Source: Shewanella sp. Choline-02u-19 (GTDB lineage: Bacteria > Pseudomonadota > Gammaproteobacteria > Enterobacterales > Shewanellaceae). From it: a stretch of 64,000 nucleotides of DNA. The position numbers were made by a program, and so were the translations under genes. The notes under the pieces were generated by a model. It worked only from the letters and a program-made list of their open reading frames with translations. It did no database searches and had not been told where the DNA came from. The stretch's first letter is position 1. Each line of letters begins with the position of its first letter. Shown here piece by piece: positions 41,579 through 50,950 of the stretch. The DNA lies in NCBI RefSeq assembly GCF_002836205.1, contig NZ_PJBE01000013.1:1178001-1242000 (forward strand). The letters are read 5' to 3'.

Positions 41579-41998
41579 ATGAAGAACCAAGACGATCATC
41601 TAAATCATGCGATTATCGAGTTTTATGAAAAGTTATCGTCTTGGGAAATGGCTGTAGTCAAAGATAATGGATTTAGCTTACCTCAAGTTCACATTGTTGA
41701 AATCCTAGGTCTTAATGGCCCTATGCGAATGAAAGAGTTGGCAGCGAAAATTGGGGTGACTACAGGCACGTTAACCGTTCAAATCGATAAAATGGTTAAA
41801 GCTGGTCTAGTGTTGCGCCGTGCTCATGAAACCGATCGACGCTCGATATTAGTTGAATTAACGGATCCAGGCCAAGTTATGTTTGAAGAGCACGACAAAC
41901 TGCATATGCAGTTAACGACCGATCTTACGGTTCAATTTAGCGAAGCCGAACGAGCGCAGATGTTAGATTTTTTTAATCGTATCAATAAAGAGTTTTAA
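41579..41998 (+). CDS. MarR-family transcriptional regulator
   Basis: 139 residues. A winged helix-turn-helix: MRMKELAAKIGVTTGTLTVQIDKMVKAGLVLRR, followed by the wing ETDRRSILVELT. It sits 28 bases after dmeF with a short leader and probably shares its transcript, so it may regulate the exporter or nearby genes. The ligand is unknown. Confidence 0.85.
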   Translation: MKNQDDHLNHAIIEFYEKLSSWEMAVVKDNGFSLPQVHIVEILGLNGPMRMKELAAKIGVTTGTLTVQIDKMVKAGLVLRRAHETDRRSILVELTDPGQVMFEEHDKLHMQLTTDLTVQFSEAERAQMLDFFNRINKEF

Positions 41999-42461
41999 TC
42001 GGCTTAAAGCACCATTTACAAACCCAAATGTTCAAAGTTAGTGCTAAACGTTCAACACTGATTGCGAGTTCTTACTATCTAGCAAGGCTAGATAATGTCG
42101 CCTTTTAGGGGGCAAAAGCGCTTCATCTATTGTTTTATGCCTCCTCTTTATCTTCCTGTGTAAAACGTTATGAACTTATAGGTTCATTCGTTGCCTATAA
42201 GTCAGTGCGCATAAATCACGCTAAATCGTATTATGTTTGAATACTCATCAATGCAAAGTAGATTCTTTTATTGAAATAAAGGGTCAAAAGCATTCATTCA
42301 ACAAAGATCAAATGTTAGAATATTTTCATATGTTCACTTTTAAATAAACTTTGTTACAGTGAGGTGTAAGTTAAAGTATTCATCATAATCACGCTGACCA
42401 AGCAGAATGTGGCTCAGTATCGTAACGTTATCAATCCCAAATAAGAAGAGAGTGTCTCATT
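41999..42461. other. Intergenic region between marR and eptA
   Basis: 463 bases, no gene seen. It contains three inverted repeats: TATCTAGC-AAG-GCTAGATA (42076-42094), a CGC-CTTTT...AAAAGCG repeat (42099-42120), and ACTTATAGG...CCTATAAGT (42174-42202). The first two may terminate the dmeF-marR transcript; the third could be an operator of eptA. No typical PhoP or BasR box is recognised. Confidence 0.45.
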
Positions 42462-44087
42462 GTGTTATCTCGTTTAAAAAGCCTTAGTAGCAATCAGTTC
42501 ACTGTCTTACTGGCACTTTATTATGTCTGTATTTTTAATATTCCTTTTTTCCAAATAGTTAAGCAAGGTATAGACAAGCAGGCTGATGTAAACTTTGTTT
42601 TTATTGCTACCATCCCGCTATTTCTTATTTTTGCGTTGAGCTTTATATTCAGTCTTTTTAGCCTTAAGCATGTAGCGAAGCCCTTTTTTATCGTACTAAC
42701 ATTGATGTCGTCGAGTGTGTTTTTTGCAGCGTTACAATACGGGGTTGTGTTTGATTACGGCATGATCGAGAACACATTTGAAACCAATTACGCCGAAGCG
42801 GCGACCTATTTGAATTGGGCTTCAGGGCTCAATTTTATGCTCACCGGCGCTATACCAGCCTTGCTCATATATAAAGCCAATATCCAATTTAAACCATTAG
42901 CCAAGGAGTTGTTACATAAACTGGTCTTTATGGTCGTGATGCTGATTGGCATTGCTGTTATTGCTGTCTTTTTCTATCAAAACTATGTCTCTTTTGGTCG
43001 AAATAATGACATTATTAAGCGCAATATCATTCCAACTTACTTTATTGGCTCTACTGCTAAGTATATTAATATTAATTACCTGCAAGAGCCTATTGAGTAT
43101 AAGCAACTAGGACTAGATGCTAAAAACAGCACTGACAAAGCCAACGGGAAACCTAATTTAGTGGTGTTAGTCGTGGGCGAAACGGCTCGTGAGATGAACT
43201 ACGAATACTACGGCTATGACAAACCGACCAACGCGCACACAGAAAGCCAAGGCTTGCTAGCCTTTAAAGACACTTCTTCTTGTGGAACCGCAACAGCGGT
43301 GTCATTGCCTTGTATGTTCTCGCGGATGGATAGAGAAGATTATGAGTCAAGGCAAGCCAGAGCTCAGGACAGCGCCATTGATGTCCTTAATCATGCAGGG
43401 ATTGCGTTAGATTGGCTGGATAACGACAGTGGTTGTAAAGGCGTTTGTGACAATGTCGACAATATCGTTATTGATCGTAGCAGTGATCCTGAGCTTTGCA
43501 ATGGACAGTACTGTTATGACCAAGTGCTACTCAACACGCTTGATAACCGTCTTGAAAATATCGAGAGTAAAGATAGCCTATTAGTACTGCACATTATTGG
43601 TTCTCATGGGCCCACTTACTATTTACGTTACCCAGCAGCACATCGCTTTTTCACGCCTGATTGCCAGCGCAGTGATATCCAAAATTGTAGCGATGAAGAA
43701 CTGATGAATACCTACGATAATACTATTCTCTATACTGATTATATCGTCTCTGAAGTGGTTAAAAAGCTAGCGCAGCAAAGTGACAAGTTTGATACCGCGA
43801 TGCTTTATATTAGTGATCATGGTGAGTCGTTAGGTGAAAGTGGCATGTACCTTCATGGTGCACCTTATGCCTTTGCACCTGAAGAGCAAACCAAAGTGCC
43901 ATTTCTAGGATGGTTTTCGAAAAGTTTCGCCAAACAAAATCGCCTTAACCTTGCGTGTTTAGCGAAAGAAGCTGAACAGGGTGGTTATTCTCATGACAAC
44001 TTATTTGACAGCTTACTGGGGTTGATGAACGTTAAATCTGATGTTTATCAAAAAGATAAAGATATATTCTCTCGCTGTCGTCAGTAA
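42462..44087 (+). CDS. eptA: Phosphoethanolamine transferase EptA
   Basis: 541 residues, GTG start with GAAGAGAG upstream. Five N-terminal membrane helices (to about residue 172) are followed by a periplasmic alkaline-phosphatase-like domain. The metal glutamate E240 is in VVGETAREMN, and the nucleophile is T278 in CGTATAVSLPCMFS. HIIGSHGPTYYLRYP and YISDHGESLGE supply the other metal ligands. It transfers phosphoethanolamine from phosphatidylethanolamine to lipid A, which lowers surface charge and gives polymyxin tolerance in some species. It is related to, but not itself, a transferable mcr gene: codon use matches its neighbours and it has no mobile-element context. Confidence 0.93.
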   Translation: MLSRLKSLSSNQFTVLLALYYVCIFNIPFFQIVKQGIDKQADVNFVFIATIPLFLIFALSFIFSLFSLKHVAKPFFIVLTLMSSSVFFAALQYGVVFDYGMIENTFETNYAEAATYLNWASGLNFMLTGAIPALLIYKANIQFKPLAKELLHKLVFMVVMLIGIAVIAVFFYQNYVSFGRNNDIIKRNIIPTYFIGSTAKYININYLQEPIEYKQLGLDAKNSTDKANGKPNLVVLVVGETAREMNYEYYGYDKPTNAHTESQGLLAFKDTSSCGTATAVSLPCMFSRMDREDYESRQARAQDSAIDVLNHAGIALDWLDNDSGCKGVCDNVDNIVIDRSSDPELCNGQYCYDQVLLNTLDNRLENIESKDSLLVLHIIGSHGPTYYLRYPAAHRFFTPDCQRSDIQNCSDEELMNTYDNTILYTDYIVSEVVKKLAQQSDKFDTAMLYISDHGESLGESGMYLHGAPYAFAPEEQTKVPFLGWFSKSFAKQNRLNLACLAKEAEQGGYSHDNLFDSLLGLMNVKSDVYQKDKDIFSRCRQ

Positions 44088-44116
44088 AGTTTAGTCAAAA
44101 GTGTTAAATAAATTAT

Positions 44117-44144
44117 AAAAGAGGATGGCAACATCCTCTTTTTT
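44117..44144 (+). terminator. Terminator of eptA
   Basis: AAAAGAGGATG-GCAA-CATCCTCTTTTTT: an 11-bp stem with a tetraloop and T-run. Any start codon inside it (for example the ATG at 44125) is unlikely to be used. Confidence 0.9.
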
Positions 44145-44193
44145 GTTTATTGTATTGATATATATCAAGTTTAAAACTAGGGATGGGAATTAT

Positions 44194-45237
44194 ATGGATA
44201 TGGCTCAACATTTGTCAGAGATAGAGCTGTCAGCGAGAATTTTACGGCATGCTGTTCCTAAAATGTCTGAACTGAACATCCCCGTCACCCCTAATAATTA
44301 TTCAGTATGGTATGAATATTACTTAGGGATTAATTTGGATTTAAAGCGAGCGATCGATGGTTTACTCGCGAATGAAGTAAGCTTTACCGTTGATGTTAGC
44401 GATGGCTTATTTACCACTTATATCCAACAGCATTCCCCCGCAGTGATAGAAAATGTGCAGATAGAGACGCAGATGTTGATTAATAGTCTGCTGTCTAAAA
44501 TTGCAGGGATGAGTCAAGGTACTGTAAAGTTTTCAACCTCGCTTAAAACGTTTGATCAAGCGCTCAAAAATAATCCAAGCCCTGAAGTATTACAGACGCT
44601 TGTGGATGACATCGCCACAGAACTTGATGACATTATCAGTGCTAATATCGCGATGGATGAAAGCCTCAATAGCATGAATCAGGAGGTGAGCGCGCTTAAA
44701 ACAGAGATGCTTGACCTGCGCTCGGTTGCTATGACGGATCAACTTACTGCCCTTAATAATCGCCGTGCTTTTGACGAAGAAGTGATTAGCCATATGGACA
44801 CCTTCAACCAACAAGAGTTTAAAAGCAGTTTATTGGTTGTTGATATCGACCATTTCAAAAAATTCAATGATGTACATGGCCATTTAATCGGTGACAAGGT
44901 GCTAACTTATGTGGCTCAAGCCCTAAAACAGAGCGTCAAAGGCGATGATTTTGTTGCGCGCTATGGCGGCGAAGAGTTTGTTATTTTATTGCATAATACT
45001 GGAATAGCAGAAGCCAAAATAGTTGCGGAGAACCTACGTAAAAAAATTGCCCAGCGGAATCTAACCATTGGTAAAGAGAAGAAACTTCCATTAGGTAATA
45101 TTACCGTTTCAGTTGGTTGTGCATCACTGAAATTTAACGATAGCAAAGACAGTTATTTTATTCGCGCTGATGAAGCCTTGTATCGCGCTAAATCTGCAGG
45201 GCGAAACTGTGTGATAGCGGAGTCAGCAGTAGAGTAG
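44194..45237 (+). CDS. Diguanylate cyclase (GGDEF domain)
   Basis: 347 residues from the ATG at 44194 (TAGGGATGGGA upstream). A longer frame from 44125 would start inside the eptA terminator. An N-terminal helical domain (about 1-165; SVWYEYYLG block) of the kind seen in many Vibrio/Shewanella cyclases precedes the GGDEF domain (about 175-340). The active site is RYGGEEF, with VVDIDHFKKFND for Mg and GTP. The product-binding I-site RxxD is altered to KGDD, so feedback inhibition may be weak. It is cytoplasmic with no visible sensor partner. Confidence 0.9.
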   Translation: MDMAQHLSEIELSARILRHAVPKMSELNIPVTPNNYSVWYEYYLGINLDLKRAIDGLLANEVSFTVDVSDGLFTTYIQQHSPAVIENVQIETQMLINSLLSKIAGMSQGTVKFSTSLKTFDQALKNNPSPEVLQTLVDDIATELDDIISANIAMDESLNSMNQEVSALKTEMLDLRSVAMTDQLTALNNRRAFDEEVISHMDTFNQQEFKSSLLVVDIDHFKKFNDVHGHLIGDKVLTYVAQALKQSVKGDDFVARYGGEEFVILLHNTGIAEAKIVAENLRKKIAQRNLTIGKEKKLPLGNITVSVGCASLKFNDSKDSYFIRADEALYRAKSAGRNCVIAESAVE

Positions 45238-45263
45238 GCTGCAGCGTCACTTTATCACTATCG

Positions 45264-45291
45264 AAATGGGCAGCTCCGTTACTGCCCATTT
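45264..45291. terminator. Hairpin between the cyclase and pat genes
   Basis: A perfect 10-bp stem AAATGGGCAG / CTGCCCATTT with an 8-base loop, between convergent genes. No long T-run follows on either strand, so it is a weak or bidirectional terminator. Confidence 0.6.
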
Positions 45292-45313
45292 GCACATTGA
45301 GTGAAGGTTGCTG

Positions 45314-48013
45314 TTAAGGCTTAGGTTTTAAATCCATATGCATTTTAATTAAACGCTCCTCCATATCAAAAGTGACCGTAAAGCCTAAATGTTTAGCTAG
45401 GCTCGCCATATTGCGATTTTCAAACAGGGTAAAGCCGGTCAAAACCTCAGTATCATTATCTTTATAATAGCTAATCAGCTTTTCAAGCAGTAATTTACCG
45501 AGTCCCTGTCCTTGGTGGTTACTTCTTACTGCCATCGCAAATTCAGCCTCGGTGTTATCAGGATCGATAGAGGCCCTAATCGCACCTAAGGTAATATCCT
45601 CTCCATCTTCCCCTTTGGTGGTGGCGATAAAGGCCATTTCGCGAGCGTAATCAATCTGGGTGAGTACCGCCATCTCCTCATGTGTCATTTTAGAGCGAAC
45701 ACCAAAATAGCGTTTATATCTATCTTCATCAGACAATGAGTTATCAAACGCCAAATGTTTAGGTTCATCCTCCGGCAAAATAGGCCGTAACATCACTTGC
45801 TGGCCGTTTTTAAGCGTCGCTAGTTGCTCAAGCTCTTTAGGGTACGGAGAGATAGCTAAACGGCCTGCATTGTCTACTGGCTCTTTATGCAGTTGGATAT
45901 TCACATCCAATAGCGTGATTGATGTGCCCGCACATAAAACAGGATTTAGATCTAACGAGGCTATCTCTGGACAATCGATAATCAGATGCGATATTTGCGT
46001 TAACATTACGCAAAGGGCATTCATATTGAGCCCAAGGGGTAGATGTCTATCTTTAAGCTTTTTAGTTTTGAGTGCTTGGATCACCATATAACGAGCCAAG
46101 GTCATGTTTAATGGCGGCAAGGCAACGGCGGCATCCTTTGTTGGGTCCCACTCAGAGCCACCTTCACCGAGTAATATCGCGGGACCAAATACTGGATCAT
46201 TCGCCACAGCGACCCTAATCTCTTGTGCTCCGGCTGTTAACGCCATTTTTTGTACTATAAGTCCTTCAACTCTGGCGTCAGGATTAAGCGAGATCACTCG
46301 TTCAATCATTGATTTTGCGGCATGCTTAACTTCTTGATCGGAAGTCAGGTTTAACATCACCCCGTGTACGTCAGATTTATGATGGATATCAGGAGACTGC
46401 ACTTTTAACGCGATAGGGTAGCCAGCTTGATTGGCTAAGGCAACTGCTTGTTCAGGGCTACTGGCAAACCAAGTATCAATCGTTTTAAGACCATAGGCGT
46501 TTAAAATACTGCGTGATTCATGTGTTTCTAAAATGGTTTTACCTTGGCTTAAAGCGTGTTGCAGTCTTTCACGCGCCACTTCGGTATTGGCTGGAATATT
46601 ATCGGGGATCGATAGTGGCACTTCTTGCAGCAATTTTTGGTTACGGCGGTATTCAACCATGTGCATAAAGGCGCCGACGGCGCCTTCTGGCGTGCGATAA
46701 GTTGGGATCCCAGAACGGGAGAAGTGTTTGCGCGCAGCATAAGCTGAATCTTCACCGCTCCAGTTGGTTAAGATATTGACTCTATTTTTATTGGGATGTT
46801 TTGCGATCGTATTAGCAATCTCTTCTGCTATCTGAACACTTTCGCCTAATGCTGAAGGCGAGTGCAAGATTAATATAGCATCCAAGTTATCGCTATCCAT
46901 CATGATCTCAAGTGATTTTGCATACCTTTGTGCATCGGAATCCCCGCCAATATCGACGGGATTTTGTCCTGACCAACTTTTTGGTAACAGTGCATTTAAT
47001 CTTTGATGAATATCGGCAGATAACAGCGGTAACTTGCCGCCGCTTAACATTAACACATCAAGAGCAAGTACCGCGGGGCCACCACCATTACTGATTATCC
47101 CAAGACGTTCACCTTGCAAGGGCGCTGAGTGCGCTAACGTTTCTACCGCGGCAAAGAGTTCGATTAAGTCATTTACGCGCAGCATACCAGCGCGCCTGAA
47201 AGCAGCCTCGTACACCGCATCATTGCCAGGGATCCCACCAGTATGCAGTTGAGCGGCGTTGGTGCCTTCAGCGCTTCTCCCTGATTTAATCACTAGAATA
47301 GGCTTATTTCTGGAAGCTGCTCTAGCTGCAGACAAAAAATGACGCTTCTCATTAACAGAATCGATATACAGCATAATGGCGTTGGTTTTTGAATCTCGAC
47401 CTAAATAATCCAAAAGTTCATCAAAGTCGATATCATTAGCATCACCTAAAGAAATAAATGATGAAAACCCAATACCCTTATTATTAGCCCAATCCAAAAC
47501 CGTGGTGCATATTGCGGCTGATTGAGACACAAACGCAATTTTTCCTGGCAGGGCACTGGTGTGCGCTAAGCTGGCGTTAAGCCCCAAGTTAGGCAGGATC
47601 ATGCCAAGACTGTTGGGGCCTAAAATGCGCATGCCATAACGGTTAGCATGCTGCTGCATTTGAGTCAGTAGGCTAATACCATCTTCGGTTAACTCATCCG
47701 CCATCCCCGACGCCATCACGATAGCGACTTTACAGCCAAACTGGGCTAAGGTTTCGATAATGGCAGGTACGCGACTCGCCGCGGTACAGATGATGGCTAA
47801 ATCAGGTTTAAGCGGCAAAGCTTGAATATTTGGATAAGCAAGCACCCCCATTACAGCTTCATATTTTGGCGTTACAGGCATAATAGGCCCAGAGAAACCG
47901 CCTGAGAGCAGGTTCTTCATCAACACATTACCCGCTCGTTTGGGGTCATTTGAAGCGCCAATAATCGCCACTGATTTTGGTTTAAAAAGGTTATGAAGCG
48001 TACGTTGGCTCAT
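45314..48013 (-). CDS. Protein lysine acetyltransferase Pat/YfiQ (acyl-CoA synthetase fused to GNAT)
   Basis: 899 residues, similar to Salmonella Pat (886). The N-terminal 700 residues are an ADP-forming acyl-CoA synthetase-like part: CoA-binding domain (IGASNDPKRAGNVLMKNLL), succinyl-CoA ligase-like domain, then an ATP-grasp (IALKVQSPDIHHKSDVHGV). The C-terminal about 170 residues are a GNAT acetyltransferase, with the acetyl-CoA motif NHQGQGLGKLLLEKL. Pat acetylates and inactivates enzymes such as acetyl-CoA synthetase. The ligase part is usually catalytically dead in Pat and serves as a sensor; whether this one retains its phosphohistidine was not resolved. It stands alone. Confidence 0.88.
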   Translation of the reverse strand: MSQRTLHNLFKPKSVAIIGASNDPKRAGNVLMKNLLSGGFSGPIMPVTPKYEAVMGVLAYPNIQALPLKPDLAIICTAASRVPAIIETLAQFGCKVAIVMASGMADELTEDGISLLTQMQQHANRYGMRILGPNSLGMILPNLGLNASLAHTSALPGKIAFVSQSAAICTTVLDWANNKGIGFSSFISLGDANDIDFDELLDYLGRDSKTNAIMLYIDSVNEKRHFLSAARAASRNKPILVIKSGRSAEGTNAAQLHTGGIPGNDAVYEAAFRRAGMLRVNDLIELFAAVETLAHSAPLQGERLGIISNGGGPAVLALDVLMLSGGKLPLLSADIHQRLNALLPKSWSGQNPVDIGGDSDAQRYAKSLEIMMDSDNLDAILILHSPSALGESVQIAEEIANTIAKHPNKNRVNILTNWSGEDSAYAARKHFSRSGIPTYRTPEGAVGAFMHMVEYRRNQKLLQEVPLSIPDNIPANTEVARERLQHALSQGKTILETHESRSILNAYGLKTIDTWFASSPEQAVALANQAGYPIALKVQSPDIHHKSDVHGVMLNLTSDQEVKHAAKSMIERVISLNPDARVEGLIVQKMALTAGAQEIRVAVANDPVFGPAILLGEGGSEWDPTKDAAVALPPLNMTLARYMVIQALKTKKLKDRHLPLGLNMNALCVMLTQISHLIIDCPEIASLDLNPVLCAGTSITLLDVNIQLHKEPVDNAGRLAISPYPKELEQLATLKNGQQVMLRPILPEDEPKHLAFDNSLSDEDRYKRYFGVRSKMTHEEMAVLTQIDYAREMAFIATTKGEDGEDITLGAIRASIDPDNTEAEFAMAVRSNHQGQGLGKLLLEKLISYYKDNDTEVLTGFTLFENRNMASLAKHLGFTVTFDMEERLIKMHMDLKPKP

Positions 48014-48132
48014 GCACTTATCCTATAAGTCAGTATGTTATGAGTGTACATGAGCAGATTGAATTATCCATAAGAGTTTAGTCGTGCATACCCTCTAATT
48101 TAACCTAAATTGATCATCATCAATGCGGCAAA

Positions 48133-50433
48133 CTAGGGTTGGAAACGCGCCCTCAGTTGATTGACTGTATCAGCGGGTACCCGAGTCGATAACTGCTGTA
48201 AGCATTGCTTAGCCTGAGGGCTGTGATGACTTAGCATCAGCTCACATAAAGCATATAGGTACTGCGGATTACCACTGATCTGATAAGCTTTATCAAATGC
48301 GGCGCCCGCTTTGACGACTGAAGCGGGCGTTATGGCAATGGCGTACACATACCAAAATCGAGCGTTATTAGGTTCAAGCTCTGTTGCTCGAATAAGGTGT
48401 TCCATAGCTTTTTCCGTTTGTTTCGCCCGTAAAAGAGCAAGGGCCATACTAAACTGGATTGCACCTGAGGTGGGTTGCGCCTTAATGCCTTTCTCGAGAG
48501 TTGTCAGTGCCAGCGTATCTTGTTCATTTGAGCGATAGAGATCGGCAAGATTGATATAGGCAGCTGCATAATTTGATTGCACAGCAATTGCGGCTTTATA
48601 TTCTGTAATAGCTTGTTTTACTTTACCTTGATTAGCATAAAGATGAGCAAGGTTAGTACGAGCAAAGCCACGGTCGCCATTAAACTTCAAGATTTCAATA
48701 TACTCAGCCAATGGCGCTGATAATTGCTTTTGCTGCGCAGAGGTTAGTTCAGGCCAAAACCCCGCTAATGCTCCTGCAGCTTGACTGCGCACCATAAGGA
48801 CATCGTCATTAAGCAGCGGCGCTAACATACGCCATCTGTCTGCAATCGGGTACGGAGTACTGCCTTGTATTGCACCAAATCTCAATAAAGGGTCGTCATG
48901 GCGAGTCGCTCTTGCAATAGCGACCACCCCGTTTCTACCAGGATATTGCTGTAAGCGCTCAAGCGATCCAGCGCGAATAATGGCTCCTTGCTGGTGGTCT
49001 TGGGCAATATAGGAAAGTTGATCTCCAGCCGTGGGCATACGCGCTCTAGCGCCAGCAAAAGCACTGCTAAAATGTGTTGCATCGTAGGTGTTTAATGTTG
49101 GATACCAAGCGGTTGTTTTATCGACTGCCCACGCTATGTCTTTGTCTTGATGGCATTGATTACAAGCATTTGGGGTGCCTATGCGCTGAGAGTTTGCGGG
49201 TTTTGGAATGCTAAAACTATGATCTCTGCGCTTATCGATTTGCATATAGGTTGTTTGTGGCATATGGCAATTGACACATTGAGCGCCACTGCTATTGGCT
49301 TGATGCTTATGGTGCTCGTTAGTATCAAACTTAGCAGGACTATGGCATTGAGTGCACAACGCATTACCTGGCAGTACCGTTTTTGTCGAATGGGGGTTAT
49401 GACAGTTGCTACAAACCACACCATTGTCATGCATTTTTGACTGCAGAAACGAGCCGTAAACGTAATCTTCATCGTAGACCTGGCCATCATCATAATAAAG
49501 ATCTTGGCTGATCAGGTTTAACTGATAGCGATCACCAAAATCTGTATTAACTAATGGATTACTATCGCTTATTTGCAGTCTGCGACTATGACATTGAGCA
49601 CACGTTTGTAATTGGTCACTGGGTTGTGTACCTACGGGTTTAGCGGTGTAAATGGCCGTATTGGCTAAGTCACTTTTACCAGCATCGTCTTGTTGCCATG
49701 TCCAGTTTGACACGGGTTTGGTTAAGACTCTGTCGAAGCCTTTGGCTTGCGACGCTGACTCAGCTGTTTTATTCGCCCATGATAGATGCTTGCTTGCAGC
49801 CCCATGGCAGGCTTCACAGCCGACGTTAATCTCGGAAAAGGTCGTGTTGAAGCGATCTTTTTCGAAATCGTAGTTCTTTTTAACATTGGTTGAGTGGCAA
49901 TCTGCACACATGAAGTTCCAATTTTGGCCTACATTCTGCCAGAAGAAATCATCATGTTTAGCGCTAGAGTCTGGGTATAGGTGGAACCATTTCTGCCCGC
50001 CTTTTGCGACTGGGCGGTTATCCCATGCAAAAGGGATGAGTTGCACGCGTCCATCTTCAAACTCAACCATATATTGCTGTAATGGCTCGATACCGAAGGT
50101 ATAGCTTATTTTAAAATCGTTGAACTGCCCGCTGCCATCTTCGATATTGACCCAGTATTCATCACCTTGAGTAAAAAAACGGTTTTGCTTACCTTGGTAG
50201 GTGAATTGAGTACTAAAATTTGCGGCAACAGAGTGCTTATTGGCGTGTTTCATTGCCATATCGTGATCAGAACCGCTCCAATCGTTAAAAGCTTGCTGAT
50301 GACACTGCTCGCATTCAAATGAACCGACAAACTCAGCTGCAATGATGTGCCGAGTGGCAAATATACTCATCAACATAAATGTTAGTAATGCCCAGCGTTG
50401 AAACGCACTTTGTCTTAGCTTTTTTCTTGGCAA
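48133..50433 (-). CDS. Octahaem cytochrome c with HEAT/TPR C-terminal region
   Basis: 766 residues. A signal peptide is followed by eight CXXCH haem motifs starting at residues 41, 176, 206, 278, 341, 360, 386 and 424. Many histidines between them could serve as distal ligands. The C-terminal part (about 490-740) has HEAT-like and TPR-like helical repeats (ARTNLAHLYANQGKVKQAI, AYINLADLYRSNEQDTLAL). It is periplasmic and is likely to carry or exchange electrons; the helical part suggests docking to a partner. The 5' end is unusual: the frame's first start is a TTG (50433) and the nearest AAGGAA is 15 bases away, so a rarer upstream start in the frame is possible. No closely named family is recognised. 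Confidence 0.85.
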   Translation of the reverse strand: MPRKKLRQSAFQRWALLTFMLMSIFATRHIIAAEFVGSFECEQCHQQAFNDWSGSDHDMAMKHANKHSVAANFSTQFTYQGKQNRFFTQGDEYWVNIEDGSGQFNDFKISYTFGIEPLQQYMVEFEDGRVQLIPFAWDNRPVAKGGQKWFHLYPDSSAKHDDFFWQNVGQNWNFMCADCHSTNVKKNYDFEKDRFNTTFSEINVGCEACHGAASKHLSWANKTAESASQAKGFDRVLTKPVSNWTWQQDDAGKSDLANTAIYTAKPVGTQPSDQLQTCAQCHSRRLQISDSNPLVNTDFGDRYQLNLISQDLYYDDGQVYDEDYVYGSFLQSKMHDNGVVCSNCHNPHSTKTVLPGNALCTQCHSPAKFDTNEHHKHQANSSGAQCVNCHMPQTTYMQIDKRRDHSFSIPKPANSQRIGTPNACNQCHQDKDIAWAVDKTTAWYPTLNTYDATHFSSAFAGARARMPTAGDQLSYIAQDHQQGAIIRAGSLERLQQYPGRNGVVAIARATRHDDPLLRFGAIQGSTPYPIADRWRMLAPLLNDDVLMVRSQAAGALAGFWPELTSAQQKQLSAPLAEYIEILKFNGDRGFARTNLAHLYANQGKVKQAITEYKAAIAVQSNYAAAYINLADLYRSNEQDTLALTTLEKGIKAQPTSGAIQFSMALALLRAKQTEKAMEHLIRATELEPNNARFWYVYAIAITPASVVKAGAAFDKAYQISGNPQYLYALCELMLSHHSPQAKQCLQQLSTRVPADTVNQLRARFQP

Positions 50434-50950
50434 ACTTTTGATAATCAGTTCCTTTTGGTATCAAATAATCACTCGAGCCTTATTTGACTTTACACTTAAA
50501 CAAGATCTTGAGAAAGGGCATAAACACCACCTCTATTCGTTTTGAGTTATTTTTTATAGCTTTTGCGGTTATCTAATATTGGCAGGGATAAGCAATGATT
50601 CATAATCACTAATGGTATAAACAGCATTGATGCTTGGCAGTGTTTGATGCCGTTAATTGCTATTGCTCGCTAATAGCGCGGAGCGTAGACAAAAAGTTAT
50701 CGTGGCTTTGAAGCGTCCATAAGCGCTAGCTCTCGTGATTCTATCTCGAATTGTTACCGCTTAAATCATATCGGCTGGTTACTTTGCGTATTGTAATCTG
50801 TGCGTTAATCCACATAGCGGCAGACAAAACTATGACCGCATGTTAAAAACCGCTACAGTTCTACGCAATCTTAGTCTTTTGATGGCAGATACTTTTTGGC
50901 ATCAATTTCCTCTGTAATACAGATAAATAGCACGATAAAGGCAGTTTAGT
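50434..50950. other. Divergent intergenic region before the octahaem cytochrome and LysR genes
   Basis: 517 bases. It must hold both promoters. I see no strong operator, terminator or small gene. Confidence 0.35.

Noticed and set aside
42462..44087. Mobile colistin-resistance gene (mcr)
   Set aside because: The family is the same, but there is no insertion element, and base composition and context are chromosomal.
44125..44193. Longer N-terminus for the diguanylate cyclase
   Set aside because: The ATG sits in the T-run side of the eptA terminator and has no ribosome-binding site; the ATG at 44194 does.
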